Shown: positions 1 through 7,374, counted from the stretch's first letter. The stretch: DNA of 17,102 bases from Chitinophagaceae bacterium (GCA_947483345.1 CANKNL010000029.1:1-17102), one strand, 5' to 3'. Numbers and translations are program-made. The notes: a model not told the origin generated them from the letters alone.

Positions 1-146
1 AAATCACACAAAAAGGGCAAATAGTATGCAAATGAGCAAATGTGAAAATAGGCTGCTTGGTAGCTTAAAATGAAAGCGCGGGGTAAATGTGGTTGGAAAA
101 AATTATTGTAAGATGGGTTTTCCTGAGATTTGAGGAGGGTATTTTT

Positions 147-160
147 TTGATTTGTATCAA
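147..160. promoter_or_regulatory. FNR/CRP-type palindrome upstream of the aquaporin gene
   Basis: TTGAT, spacer TTGT, ATCAA is a perfect dyad. With one more base on each side it becomes TTTGAT/ATCAAA, 146-161. It equals the Escherichia coli FNR half-site arrangement TTGAT-N4-ATCAA. Crp/Fnr-family regulators are common in Bacteroidota, but their sites are not well defined, so the binding protein is an inference. It lies about 130 bp before the aquaporin start codon. Confidence 0.35.
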
Positions 161-178
161 ACCATTTGCATTCGGGAA

Positions 179-193
179 CAATTTGTCAAATTG
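179..193. repeat. 7-bp inverted repeat in the aquaporin leader
   Basis: CAATTTG and CAAATTG are perfect inverted arms separated by a single T. The one-base spacer suits a dimeric DNA-binding protein better than an RNA hairpin. It lies 18 bp after the FNR-like palindrome and about 100 bp before the aquaporin start. No regulator is identified. Confidence 0.3.
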
Positions 194-226
194 CAATAGG
201 TATACTAATACATGGGCTGTGTATAG

Positions 227-259
227 ATTGTTAACAGATATTAAATCCTTTTAGTTTAA
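227..259 (+). promoter_or_regulatory. possible promoter of the aquaporin gene
   Basis: ATTG at 227-230 and TAGTTTAA at 252-259 are separated by 21 bp. This approximates the Bacteroidota arrangement of a TTTG -33 element, 19-21 bp spacer and TAnnTTTG -7 element, with the last G replaced by A. A sigma70-like TATACT at 201-206 is an alternative that would put the FNR-like palindrome near -60. Neither is a strong match. Confidence 0.25.
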
Positions 260-290
260 TTAGCATGCTGAAATTTTAAATCAAAACTAA

Positions 291-935
291 ATGATTATGA
301 ATAAGTACGTGACCGAATTTATTGGGACCATGTTCCTGATATTAGTCGTTGGTGTTGCCGCCATTGGGGGTGCTGCGGGCTCCATGGCGCCATTGGCCAT
401 TGGCAGTATGTTAATGGTTATGATCTATGCTGGTGGGCATATATCCGGCGCACATTATAATCCAGCCGTTACCCTTGCCGTGTTGGTAAGGGGTAAAATT
501 AACATGGGAGATGCCATTACTTATTGGATAGCTCAAATTGGCGGAGCATTGGCAGCCTGGGCAATTGCTACATTTATTTTTGATATTGAAGGTGCCGATA
601 CCAGTGCTGTGAAATCTGTGGGTCAAGGCTTGATTGCTGAGTTACTTGGCACATTTGCATTGGCTTATGTGGTTTTAAATTCGTCTACTGCTAAAGGAAC
701 CAATGGGAATAGTTTTTATGGTTTAGCTATTGGGTTTACGTTAACAGCTTGTGTATTTACTTTCGGCGGTTTTTCAGGAGGCGCATTTAATCCTGCGGTT
801 GCCATCGGAGCTTGCTTAATGAAAGGTTTTGTATGGGCCGATTTGTGGATTTATTTGGTAGGTTGTTTGGCTGGGGGTTCACTTGCCGGTTTTGTATTTA
901 ATTTAATTAATCCTGAAGATAAAAATAAAAGTTAA
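291..935 (+). CDS. MIP/aquaporin family channel
   Basis: An inner-membrane channel protein of 214 residues, near the usual size of bacterial aquaporins. It is hydrophobic throughout, with the internal duplication of the family. NPA motifs occur at residues 57-59 (context SGAHYNPAVTLA) and 167-169 (context SGGAFNPAVAIG). The first residues (TEFIGTMFLIL) and the repeat start (AELLGTFALAYVV, about 116-128) are the two half-repeat openings. The residue after the second NPA is Val170, where AqpZ, GlpF and most aquaporins have the arginine of the ar/R selectivity filter. Substrate specificity (water, glycerol or another small neutral solute) therefore cannot be assumed. The start at 291 has an in-frame ATG alternative at 297, and neither has a clear ribosome binding site. 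It is a single-gene unit ended by the hairpin at 961-986. Confidence 0.9.
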   Translation: MIMNKYVTEFIGTMFLILVVGVAAIGGAAGSMAPLAIGSMLMVMIYAGGHISGAHYNPAVTLAVLVRGKINMGDAITYWIAQIGGALAAWAIATFIFDIEGADTSAVKSVGQGLIAELLGTFALAYVVLNSSTAKGTNGNSFYGLAIGFTLTACVFTFGGFSGGAFNPAVAIGACLMKGFVWADLWIYLVGCLAGGSLAGFVFNLINPEDKNKS

Positions 936-960
936 CCTTGCTGAAAGGTCATTAAAACTG

Positions 961-986
961 AAAACCCCTCTAGAAAGAGGGGTTTT
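961..986 (+). terminator. rho-independent terminator after the aquaporin gene
   Basis: AAAACCCCTC and GAGGGGTTTT form a perfect 10-bp stem around the loop TAGAAA, 26 bp after the stop codon. The A tract before and T tract after would allow it to act in both directions. Confidence 0.85.
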
Positions 987-1363
987 ATTGTTATCCAAAC
1001 AATCCATAAAAACAAAAATCTTTAAAATGTTGGCACAGCAATTTTTAAAATTAATTTCAGTAGTCTGATAAATAAAATAGCAAAGAAGTGAAAGATTATT
1101 TTGCAATCAATTATTTTGGTTACTGAATAAGTAGATAAAATGTGTGTAGTTGTTTTTTTTGCAGGATATACCTGGTAAAAACACGATAAAAAAATAGTCA
1201 ATCTGTTAGGGTTATTGAATATCTTTTAGCATAGGATTACATGTTGGATTTGCTTGTTTTAATAGGTTTATTATAATCTTAAACGGATTCTTTTAGATTT
1301 TAGTGTGTTTTGCAGTAAAGATTAATTGATTTTAGTTGATTAGAATCTTTTATAAGTTAAATC
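987..1363. other. gene-free AT-rich spacer between convergent terminators
   Basis: About 375 bp between the terminator of the aquaporin gene and that of the DUF1573 pair. I see no credible coding frame, no tRNA-like fold and no strong palindrome. It is unusually long for a gap between two convergent, separately terminated genes in this otherwise compact window. A small RNA cannot be excluded from sequence alone. Confidence 0.5.
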
Positions 1364-1397
1364 AAAAAAACCTCCACGTTTCTGCGGAGGCTTTTTT
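1364..1397 (-). terminator. terminator after the DUF1573 pair
   Basis: Read on the minus strand, an A tract is followed by CCTCC, an interrupted inner stem and GGAGG, then a run of T. On the plus strand the arms are CCTCC 1371-1375 and GGAGG 1386-1390, flanked by A and T runs that extend the pairing. It starts 22 bp downstream of the minus-strand stop codon. Confidence 0.85.
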
Positions 1398-1418
1398 AAT
1401 TAATATGTGATATAATTA

Positions 1419-1913
1419 TTAATTGTTGTTTTTTGAAGCATTTTTAGTTTTTAGTCCAGTTACAGTTTTAACTGGTGTTTCAGCTTTTTTCTTGGCTTCA
1501 TTTTCAGCTACCCACTTATCATAATCTTCAGCGGCTAAAACATCACCGGTAATGGTAATACTTTTAGTTTCGTCTATGCCGGCAAATTTAACGGTCATGT
1601 GTTTGTCGAAATGATTAGGTGCAGCGGCATTGTAAGTAGCTGTAATGGTACCTGTTTTACCAGGTGCAATGGGTGATTTGGTATAATCTCCAATGGTACA
1701 ACCACAGGTTGGGTTAGCCTGTTCAATAATTAAAGGCTCAGAACCTACATTAGTTACAACAAATGTAGCCACTGCCGGAATACTTTGTTTAATCTTTCCC
1801 AGATCAATTGTTTCTGATGTGAATTTAGCTACATCAGCTACTGTTTTCTGTGCAAACAACAGAGTTGAAAAAGTAATTGCTGTTAATGATAATAATAATT
1901 TCTTCATGATCAT
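1419..1913 (-). CDS. secreted DUF1573 domain protein (second of tandem pair)
   Basis: A 164-residue exported protein of unknown function. Residues 1-21 are a Sec signal peptide ending LLFAQ; the in-frame ATG at codon 3 (1907) gives the more usual MKKLLL start. Residues about 30-125 form one DUF1573 domain, an Ig-like/ASH-type beta-sandwich family frequent in Bacteroidota. It includes the NPTCGCT core with Cys70 and Cys72, the PIAPGKTG turn (81-88) and a TATYNA strand. The tail from about 130 is Lys/Glu-rich and probably flexible. The gene lies 15 bp after the paralog at 1929-2426 and is very likely cotranscribed with it. Molecular function is not known for the family. A cell-surface or periplasmic scaffold role would be speculation. 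Confidence 0.85.
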   Translation of the reverse strand: MIMKKLLLSLTAITFSTLLFAQKTVADVAKFTSETIDLGKIKQSIPAVATFVVTNVGSEPLIIEQANPTCGCTIGDYTKSPIAPGKTGTITATYNAAAPNHFDKHMTVKFAGIDETKSITITGDVLAAEDYDKWVAENEAKKKAETPVKTVTGLKTKNASKNNN

Positions 1914-1928
1914 TTATTTTTTATTGGT

Positions 1929-2426
1929 TTAGTTTTTTAAATTATTTAAGCCTTTATTTTCGGGAGCAGAACTGCCTGGTGTTTTCCACACTTCTCCTTT
2001 AATGGTTATCTGCTTGGATTGTGTTTCATTATAAGTTACTGTTATAAATTTTGTGAACGGGCCTTCTGCTGCAGCGTTATAACCAACTGTAATATTTGTT
2101 TTTTCACCTGGAGCCACAACTTTGTCTTTTTCCCAATCAGGTGTAGTACAACCACAACTGGCATTAATGTTAGCAATCTTTAATGGCAATGTACTTTTAT
2201 TAATAACTTCAAAAATATGGGTAACCGGTTTTCCCTGCGGTATTTTGCCAAAATTAAATTCGGTTTCCTTTAATGTCAGCATTTCATCTGCCTGTGCAAT
2301 AGTTGTTACATTTGCTGTAGCTACCACCGGTTGCCCGGTAACCGAACCTGTAGTAGCAGGCGTTATTTGTGCCTGAACAGCTAAGATTAGGCAACTTGCT
2401 AATAAAAGTGTAAAAAGCTTTTTCAT
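1929..2426 (-). CDS. secreted DUF1573 domain protein (first of tandem pair)
   Basis: A 165-residue exported paralog of the downstream gene. The N-terminus MKKLFTLLLASCLILAVQAQ is a Sec signal peptide, most simply cleaved around Ala19-Gln20. LLASC at 8-12 also fits a lipobox, so a lipoprotein fate is possible but less likely, because the hydrophobic core continues beyond Cys12. The DUF1573 domain spans about 50-147, with NASCGCTTP at 88-96 (Cys91, Cys93), VAPGEKT at 104-110 and VGYNAAA at 114-120. The pattern matches the second gene, consistent with tandem duplication. It is the first gene of a two-gene unit divergent from the E1 dehydrogenase gene. Confidence 0.85.
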   Translation of the reverse strand: MKKLFTLLLASCLILAVQAQITPATTGSVTGQPVVATANVTTIAQADEMLTLKETEFNFGKIPQGKPVTHIFEVINKSTLPLKIANINASCGCTTPDWEKDKVVAPGEKTNITVGYNAAAEGPFTKFITVTYNETQSKQITIKGEVWKTPGSSAPENKGLNNLKN

Positions 2427-2453
2427 AATTAGTATATTTAAAAATTAACATTC

Positions 2454-2461
2454 CAAAGATA
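2454..2461 (-). promoter_or_regulatory. -7 element of the DUF1573 operon
   Basis: On the minus strand this reads TATCTTTG, a full match to the Bacteroidota -7 consensus TAnnTTTG, 27 bp before the start codon. The -33 region is weak (TTAG at about the right distance). Confidence 0.5.
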
Positions 2462-2532
2462 GCAAAACGAAAACATCTCATACTAATTGTGTTACCGTTA
2501 GGAGATTTTTAACAAAGCTGCCCTATAATTTA

Positions 2533-2540
2533 TATTTTTG
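2533..2540 (+). promoter_or_regulatory. -7 element of the E1 dehydrogenase operon
   Basis: TATTTTTG matches TAnnTTTG 18 bp before the start codon, which implies a very short leader. No good -33 TTTG is seen; a T run lies at 2507-2510. It is divergent from the DUF1573 promoter about 70 bp away. Confidence 0.45.
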
Positions 2541-2558
2541 GTGTAGATTAACTTTTAT

Positions 2559-4940
2559 ATGGAGATGGATAATAATAACAACGATGCCTTACAGGATAAA
2601 CTGAGTTTCGATAATTTTAGAAACGAAGTACTACAGGATTACCAATACGCTTTCGAAAGCAGGGAAACCAGTTTATTGGGCAGAAAAGAAGTCCTTACGG
2701 GTAAGGCTAAATTTGGCATTTTTGGGGATGGTAAAGAAGTGGCACAGGTTGCCGCTGCAAAATTTTTCAAGGCAGGTGATTTTCGGTCTGGCTATTACCG
2801 CGATCAGACTTTTATGTTTGCCAGCGGGCTGGCATCTGTTGAACAGTTTTTTGCCCAATTATATGCTGATCCAAATATAGAGAATGATCCTTTTAGTGCA
2901 GGACGGCAAATGAATGCTCACTTTGCCACAAAAATGGTAAATGAAAACGGCGATTGGCTAAACCTGTCTGAGTTGAAAAATATCAGCAGCGATATTGCCC
3001 CTACTGCCGGACAAATGCCAAGGGCATTGGGCTTGGCATTTGCATCAAAAGCATTTAGAAATATAAAGGAAATCCAGCATCTTACTGATCTTAGCGATAA
3101 CGGTAATGAAGTTTGTTTTTGTACCATTGGTGATGCCTCAACAAGCGAAGGTCACTTTTGGGAAACCATTAATGCTGTAGGCGTATTACAGATACCCTTA
3201 GCTGTGTTTGTTTGGGATGATGGCTACGGTATTTCAGTTCCCAAAAAATATCAGACAACTAAAGCATCTGTATCTGATGCTTTAAAAGGCTTTCAAAAAA
3301 AGGAAGGAACCAATGGCATCGATATTTATAAATTAAAAGGCTGGGATTATGCAGGCATGTGCGAAATATTGGAACCCGCCATTAAAAAAATAAGAGAAAC
3401 ACATACCCCTGCAATTTTTCATGTGGAAGAAATTACTCAACCGCAAGGGCATTCCACTTCAGGAAGCCATGAAAGGTACAAAACAACCGAACGTTTGGAA
3501 TGGGAGAAAGAATGGGATGGTTTAAAGCAAATGCGAGAATGGATCATTACCAATTCATTAGCCGATACTGATGAACTTAGCCTTATTGAAGCCGATGCAA
3601 AACGGCATGTTAAAGAAAGCCGACAAAAGGCCTGGAATAAATATATAGACCCCATTAAAAAAATGGTTGCTGAAACTGTTGATATCATTAATGCTGTGGG
3701 ATCAACGAATCCGGATGTAAAAAAAATGACAGATGAATTAGTGGCATTAAGAGAACCATTGCGTAGAGATATTATGAAAACACTGGCCACGGTAATTGAT
3801 GTGATTGGGGATGCAGAAATGGCTGGTTCAGTAAAAACATTTTATTTAAATCTAAAAAAGGTAAATGAGGAACTGTACGATAGTTATTTATATAATGAAG
3901 GCCCAAAGTCGGCATTAAAAGTGCCAGAAATAAAAGCCGATTATGATGTTGATGCCGCTGTTATTAATGGGTTTGATTTGTTGAATGGATATTTCGATAA
4001 ATTATTTTCTGCTAACAATAAGGTACTTGCTTTTGGTGAAGATTTGGGTCAAATAGGAGATGTAAACCAGGGTTTCAGCGGTTTGCAGGATAAACATGGG
4101 AAAGACCGGATCTTTGATACCGGCATCCGTGAATTAACGATCATTGGTCAGGGGATAGGATTGGCTTTAAGAGGATTGCGCCCCATTGCCGAAATTCAAT
4201 ACCTGGATTATTTATTATACGCATTACAACCGCTGAGTGATGACGTTTGTACAACTCATTTCCGCACAGCAGGTCAGCAAAGTTGTCCGCTTATTGTAAG
4301 AACCAGAGGGCACAGGCTTGAAGGTATCTGGCACAGCGGTTCGCCCATGGGTATGATCATTAATGCCCTCCGGGGCATGTATGTGTGTGTACCCCGCAAT
4401 ATGGTGCAGGCTGCAGGCATGTACAATACTTTATTGCAAAGTAACGATCCGGGGTTGGTCATTGAGTGCCTGAACGGGTATCGCTTAAAAGAGAAATTGC
4501 CGTCAAATTTATTAACCTATACTGTACCGTTAGGAATACCCGAAATTGTAAAAACTGGAACCGATGTGACCCTGGTGACTTACGGGTCTACTTTACGCAT
4601 CGTTTTGGCAGCAACAGAAACATTGGAAAACGCCGGGATCAGTTGCGAAGTGGTGGATGTGCAGACTTTATTGCCTTTCGATATCAATCATCAAATAGTG
4701 GAGTCGCTTAAAAAAACAAACCGCATTGTTTTTATTGATGAAGACGTGCCTGGTGGTGCAGCGGCTTATATGTTCAATAAAGTGATGGAAGAGCAGGGCG
4801 GGTATAAATATCTTGATGTATCTCCAAGAACCATTACAGCCAAGGCACACCGTCCTTCTTATGGTAGCGATGGTGATTATTTCAGTAAGCCAAATGTAGA
4901 AGATGTTATTGCGGGGATTAAGGAAATGATGGCAGAATAA
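2559..4940 (+). CDS. fused 2-oxoacid dehydrogenase E1 alpha/beta subunit
   Basis: A thiamine-diphosphate-dependent E1 component in one 793-residue chain. It is predicted to decarboxylate a 2-oxoacid (branched-chain type or pyruvate) and acylate the lipoyl group of an E2 partner not encoded here. E1 alpha spans about 20-320: the ThDP/Mg motif opens with GDASTSEGH at 191-199 and closes with WDDGYGIS at 219-226, and the phosphorylation-loop-like GHSTSGSHERY lies at 297-307. Residues about 320-460 are a helical linker. E1 beta spans about 465-790: AFGEDLG (491-497), FDTGIRE (519-525), EIQYLDYLLYALQPLSDD (545-562), RTRGH (581-585), LVTYGST (672-678), and FIDEDVPGGAAAYM (725-738). The closing ThDP motif has Asp-Asp where many E1 enzymes have Asn-Asn. 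Fused E1 proteins are common in Bacteroidota. An in-frame ATG at 2565 is an alternative start. Confidence 0.9.
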   Translation: MEMDNNNNDALQDKLSFDNFRNEVLQDYQYAFESRETSLLGRKEVLTGKAKFGIFGDGKEVAQVAAAKFFKAGDFRSGYYRDQTFMFASGLASVEQFFAQLYADPNIENDPFSAGRQMNAHFATKMVNENGDWLNLSELKNISSDIAPTAGQMPRALGLAFASKAFRNIKEIQHLTDLSDNGNEVCFCTIGDASTSEGHFWETINAVGVLQIPLAVFVWDDGYGISVPKKYQTTKASVSDALKGFQKKEGTNGIDIYKLKGWDYAGMCEILEPAIKKIRETHTPAIFHVEEITQPQGHSTSGSHERYKTTERLEWEKEWDGLKQMREWIITNSLADTDELSLIEADAKRHVKESRQKAWNKYIDPIKKMVAETVDIINAVGSTNPDVKKMTDELVALREPLRRDIMKTLATVIDVIGDAEMAGSVKTFYLNLKKVNEELYDSYLYNEGPKSALKVPEIKADYDVDAAVINGFDLLNGYFDKLFSANNKVLAFGEDLGQIGDVNQGFSGLQDKHGKDRIFDTGIRELTIIGQGIGLALRGLRPIAEIQYLDYLLYALQPLSDDVCTTHFRTAGQQSCPLIVRTRGHRLEGIWHSGSPMGMIINALRGMYVCVPRNMVQAAGMYNTLLQSNDPGLVIECLNGYRLKEKLPSNLLTYTVPLGIPEIVKTGTDVTLVTYGSTLRIVLAATETLENAGISCEVVDVQTLLPFDINHQIVESLKKTNRIVFIDEDVPGGAAAYMFNKVMEEQGGYKYLDVSPRTITAKAHRPSYGSDGDYFSKPNVEDVIAGIKEMMAE

Positions 4941-4951
4941 TCAAATTCATT

Positions 4952-5740
4952 ATGAAACTGAATTTATATCAAATTGATGCATTTGCCGATAAACTGTTTG
5001 CTGGTAATCCTGCAGCAGTAATTCCTTTAGAACACTGGCTTGATGATGTATTGATGCAAAGGATAGCTGAAGAGAACAACCTGGCAGAAACTGTTTTCTT
5101 TGTACCAAAAGGCGATGGGTTTCATATCCGGTGGTTTACACCCGAACTGGAGATAGACCTCTGTGGCCATGCAACCCTTGCAGCGGCATTTGTTCTATAT
5201 CATTTCCTGGGTTACACTAAACCTGTTATTCATTTTTATTCTAAAAGTGGCCCCTTGTATCTAAGTAAAGAAGGCGACTTGATCTGTCTTGATTTTCCTT
5301 CCTGGATGCCTGAAAGAATGACTGAGTATCCCGATGAATTGCTCAGTGGATTGGGAATAACTATGCATTTGGGCGTTTATAAAAAACGTGATTATATTGT
5401 TGAATTGGAAACAGAAAAAGACGTATTGAAAATCAGACCGGATTTTGCAGTGCTCAATAAAATGAATGTGATCGGTATTATTGTTACGGCCCCGGGTTTG
5501 CATTGTGATTTTGTATCACGTTTTTTTGCACCAAACTGTGGCATACCCGAGGATCCTGTTACCGGTTCTGCTCATGCTCAACTGGTTCCTTTCTGGAGTG
5601 AGAAATTAAATAAAAATAAACTGCATGCCATGCAATTATCCAAACGTGGTGGCGAAATCTGGTGTGAGCAAAAAGGCGACAGGGTTATCATGAAAGGCAA
5701 AGCCGTATTCTATATGAAAGGTGTCATCAATATTGATTAG
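4952..5740 (+). CDS. PhzF family isomerase-like protein
   Basis: A 262-residue member of the PhzF/diaminopimelate-epimerase fold. The N-terminal half carries VDAF-like QIDAFADKLFAGNPAAV (7-23) and NNLAETVFF (42-50), with Glu46 at the position of the catalytic acid of PhzF. RWFTPELEIDLCGHATLA follows at 60-77. The C-terminal half has SRFFAPNCGIPEDPVTGSAH (189-208), with the family DPVTGSAH signature. PhzF of Pseudomonas isomerises trans-2,3-dihydro-3-hydroxyanthranilate, but most family members, including those in organisms without phenazine genes, have unknown substrates. No phenazine gene is nearby, so a phenazine role is not claimed. It lies 11 bp after the E1 gene and is probably cotranscribed. 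Confidence 0.88.
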   Translation: MKLNLYQIDAFADKLFAGNPAAVIPLEHWLDDVLMQRIAEENNLAETVFFVPKGDGFHIRWFTPELEIDLCGHATLAAAFVLYHFLGYTKPVIHFYSKSGPLYLSKEGDLICLDFPSWMPERMTEYPDELLSGLGITMHLGVYKKRDYIVELETEKDVLKIRPDFAVLNKMNVIGIIVTAPGLHCDFVSRFFAPNCGIPEDPVTGSAHAQLVPFWSEKLNKNKLHAMQLSKRGGEIWCEQKGDRVIMKGKAVFYMKGVINID

Positions 5741-5761
5741 CCGTATCATTGGTGAACTTGC

Positions 5762-6472
5762 CTATTTCAAATTATGGTATACTTTCTGCACATCATCATC
5801 CTGCTCTAAGTGATCAACCAATTTTAAAACATCATTGGATTGTTCTTCATTTAATTCCATCGTGTTGGCCGGTATCCACGTAAGTTCGGCACTGGTTACT
5901 TCAATTTTCTTTTCCTCCAATGCCTTGCTCATATTGCCATACTCATTAAACGGTGTGCGTATGATAACATTGCCTTCAGCATCTTCACCAATTTCTTCCA
6001 GTCCAAAATCAATCAACTCAAATTCCAGGTCATCCACATTTACACCCTCGCCTTTTATTTTAAATTCGGCCATATGCGTAAAGCCAAAAGCTACACTGCC
6101 GGTGGTGCCCAAAGAACCCTGGCCTTTTGTAAAATGCATCCTTACATTAGCTACTGTTCGGGTAGGGTTATCCGTTGCTGTTTCAACCAAAACGGCCACA
6201 CCATGTGGGGCATATCCCTCATACATAATCTCTTCATAGTTGCTGGTATCTTTCCCCATGGCCCTTTTAATGGCTGCTTCCACACGGTCTTTAGGCATCC
6301 CACAGGCCCTTGCATTAAGGTAACATCTTCTTAAAGCGGGGTTGTTATCCGGGTCGGGCCCACTCGCTTTAACAGCTATGGCAATCTCTTTACCAATACG
6401 GGTGAAATTCTTTGCCATTTTATCCCAGCGGGCAAACATGCTGCTTTTTCTTACTTCAAATATTCTTCCCAT
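5762..6472 (-). CDS. yebC: YebC/PmpR (TACO1) family protein
   Basis: A 236-residue cytoplasmic protein matching the full length of the YebC family. Members have been described as transcriptional regulators and, more recently, as ribosome-associated factors helping translation of proline-rich stretches. The N-terminus MGRIFEVRKSSMFARWDKMA replaces the GHSKWANIK opening of proteobacterial YebC. KNFTRIGKEI (21-30), NPALRRCYLNARACGMPKD (44-62), YEGYAPHGVAVLVE (about 84-97), DNPTRTVANVR, and KGQGSLGTTGSVAF are the conserved core motifs. The C-terminus ends with an acidic segment (LEQDDDVQKVYHNLK) usual in the family. It is convergent with the PhzF gene (21 bp gap) and appears to have its own promoter at 6506-6513. 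Confidence 0.93.
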   Translation of the reverse strand: MGRIFEVRKSSMFARWDKMAKNFTRIGKEIAIAVKASGPDPDNNPALRRCYLNARACGMPKDRVEAAIKRAMGKDTSNYEEIMYEGYAPHGVAVLVETATDNPTRTVANVRMHFTKGQGSLGTTGSVAFGFTHMAEFKIKGEGVNVDDLEFELIDFGLEEIGEDAEGNVIIRTPFNEYGNMSKALEEKKIEVTSAELTWIPANTMELNEEQSNDVLKLVDHLEQDDDVQKVYHNLK

Positions 6473-6505
6473 GTTGGTTTATTAGTTTTGTTATTGATTG
6501 GGTTG

Positions 6506-6513
6506 CAAATTTA
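6506..6513 (-). promoter_or_regulatory. -7 element of yebC
   Basis: TAAATTTG on the minus strand matches TAnnTTTG 33 bp before the start codon. It lies downstream of the terminator at 6539-6568, which argues that yebC is transcribed separately from the outer-membrane protein gene. The -33 region is not obvious. Confidence 0.45.
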
Positions 6514-6538
6514 CGGAAAAAGATTTTCAGTAATACAG

Positions 6539-6568
6539 AAAGCGGTATCCGATGCCGGATACCGCTTT
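6539..6568 (-). terminator. perfect 13-bp hairpin terminator after the barrel protein gene
   Basis: AAAGCGGTATCCG and CGGATACCGCTTT are exact complements around the loop ATGC, starting 20 bp after the minus-strand stop codon. The T tract on the minus side is short (TTT then CTG), so efficiency is uncertain, but the stem is strong. Confidence 0.75.
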
Positions 6569-6587
6569 TGATGTGTTAATCAAATAT

Positions 6588-7256
6588 CTAAAAAGTATAG
6601 CCTGCCGAAATTTTTACTACCCGGTTATAAGCTTTGTAATGTTCATTTTTATCCAGTTTACTTAAACCGTAATCATATCCGGCCTGCAGGTTAATACCGT
6701 TGCCAAATTGATAGCCTACACCGCCGGTTAATCCTAAATCTACTTTATGATAACGGTCAGTTATGCCAATACCCTTGTTGAAGATAGACACACCAAGCAC
6801 ACCTAATTTTGCATTTAGCGAACTTCTTACCAGATACGACACCTGTGGACCTGCATAAACCTGGAGGCCTTGATAAACATTTGCTTTTAATATTAAGGGT
6901 ATATCAATGTAATGTGACTGCACCTGTGCACCCGCATTGATGGCTAAAAATTTTAAAGCATTGATTTTAAAATCACCCTTAATGCCATAACCTTTTTTGG
7001 AATATTGAAGGCCGGGCTCAAAAGATAAACCAGGCGTAATTGGAATGTTTACATAACCTCCGATATGCATACCGGTTTTTCCTCTTGTTACCAGGTAGCC
7101 ATCGGTTTTATCTAAAAGGTCTTCGATTACCTGTAGGTCTTCGCCCTGCCATTTTGAAAAATTGATACCAGACCTTAGGCCATAACTTACCTGTGCGTTC
7201 ATCACATGCATGATCAACAACATGCTGATGACAGTAAATACAATTTTACTTTTCAT
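6588..7256 (-). CDS. outer membrane beta-barrel protein (PorT/OMP_b-brl type)
   Basis: A 222-residue exported protein. Residues 1-22 form a signal peptide (MKSKIVFTVISMLLIMHVMNAQ). The mature part begins VSYGLRSGINFSKWQG, the usual opening strand of the OMP_b-brl_2/PorT-like family of Bacteroidota. It continues with alternating amphipathic strands (GMHIGGYVNIPI, LSFEPGLQYSKKGYGIKG, YIDIPLILKAN, LQVYAGPQVSYLV, VDLGLTGGVGYQFG, INLQAGYDYGLSKL) and ends VVKISAGYTF. The terminal Phe is the outer-membrane sorting signal. About eight strands are suggested. Function is unknown; the context gives no partner. No clear promoter is seen in its roughly 80-bp leader. Confidence 0.85.
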   Translation of the reverse strand: MKSKIVFTVISMLLIMHVMNAQVSYGLRSGINFSKWQGEDLQVIEDLLDKTDGYLVTRGKTGMHIGGYVNIPITPGLSFEPGLQYSKKGYGIKGDFKINALKFLAINAGAQVQSHYIDIPLILKANVYQGLQVYAGPQVSYLVRSSLNAKLGVLGVSIFNKGIGITDRYHKVDLGLTGGVGYQFGNGINLQAGYDYGLSKLDKNEHYKAYNRVVKISAGYTF

Positions 7257-7334
7257 TTTAAGATGCAGGGTTTTATAAACTGCTTAGCGGCTTACTTTAG
7301 AAAATGATGCCACGATTTTTTTATTTACACAACC

Positions 7335-7374
7335 TTTTGTTAAAGCAAATTGTGTTTGCAACTGCTTAACAAAA
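7335..7374. repeat. hairpin-forming inverted repeat in the barrel/kynA intergenic region
   Basis: TTTTGTTAA (7335-7343) pairs perfectly with TTAACAAAA (7366-7374), extended inside by GCA/TGC (7345-7347 with 7363-7365) past one bulged A. A competing inner hairpin, GCAAA (7345-7349) with TTTGC (7355-7359), is possible. It lies about 80 bp upstream of the barrel gene start, so it could be in its leader or operator. A shorter palindrome, CCCG-ATG-CGGG, follows at 7380-7390. Confidence 0.35.

Noticed and set aside
1030..1045. TTGGCAC followed by a T-rich stretch, resembling a sigma54 -24/-12 promoter
   Set aside because: The -12 GC dinucleotide at the required distance is missing, and no plus-strand gene follows.
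3437..3790. Open frame of 117 codons on the minus strand inside the E1 gene
   Set aside because: Lies wholly opposite the E1 alpha/linker region and shows no recognisable domain or promoter.
4952..5740. PhzF-family gene as part of a phenazine biosynthesis cluster
   Set aside because: No other phenazine gene is present; the neighbour is a 2-oxoacid dehydrogenase, and PhzF-like proteins are widespread outside phenazine producers.
5835..6239. Open frame of 134 codons on the plus strand opposite yebC
   Set aside because: Antisense to a clear YebC-family gene, no family resemblance, low-complexity Ser-rich translation typical of a shadow frame.
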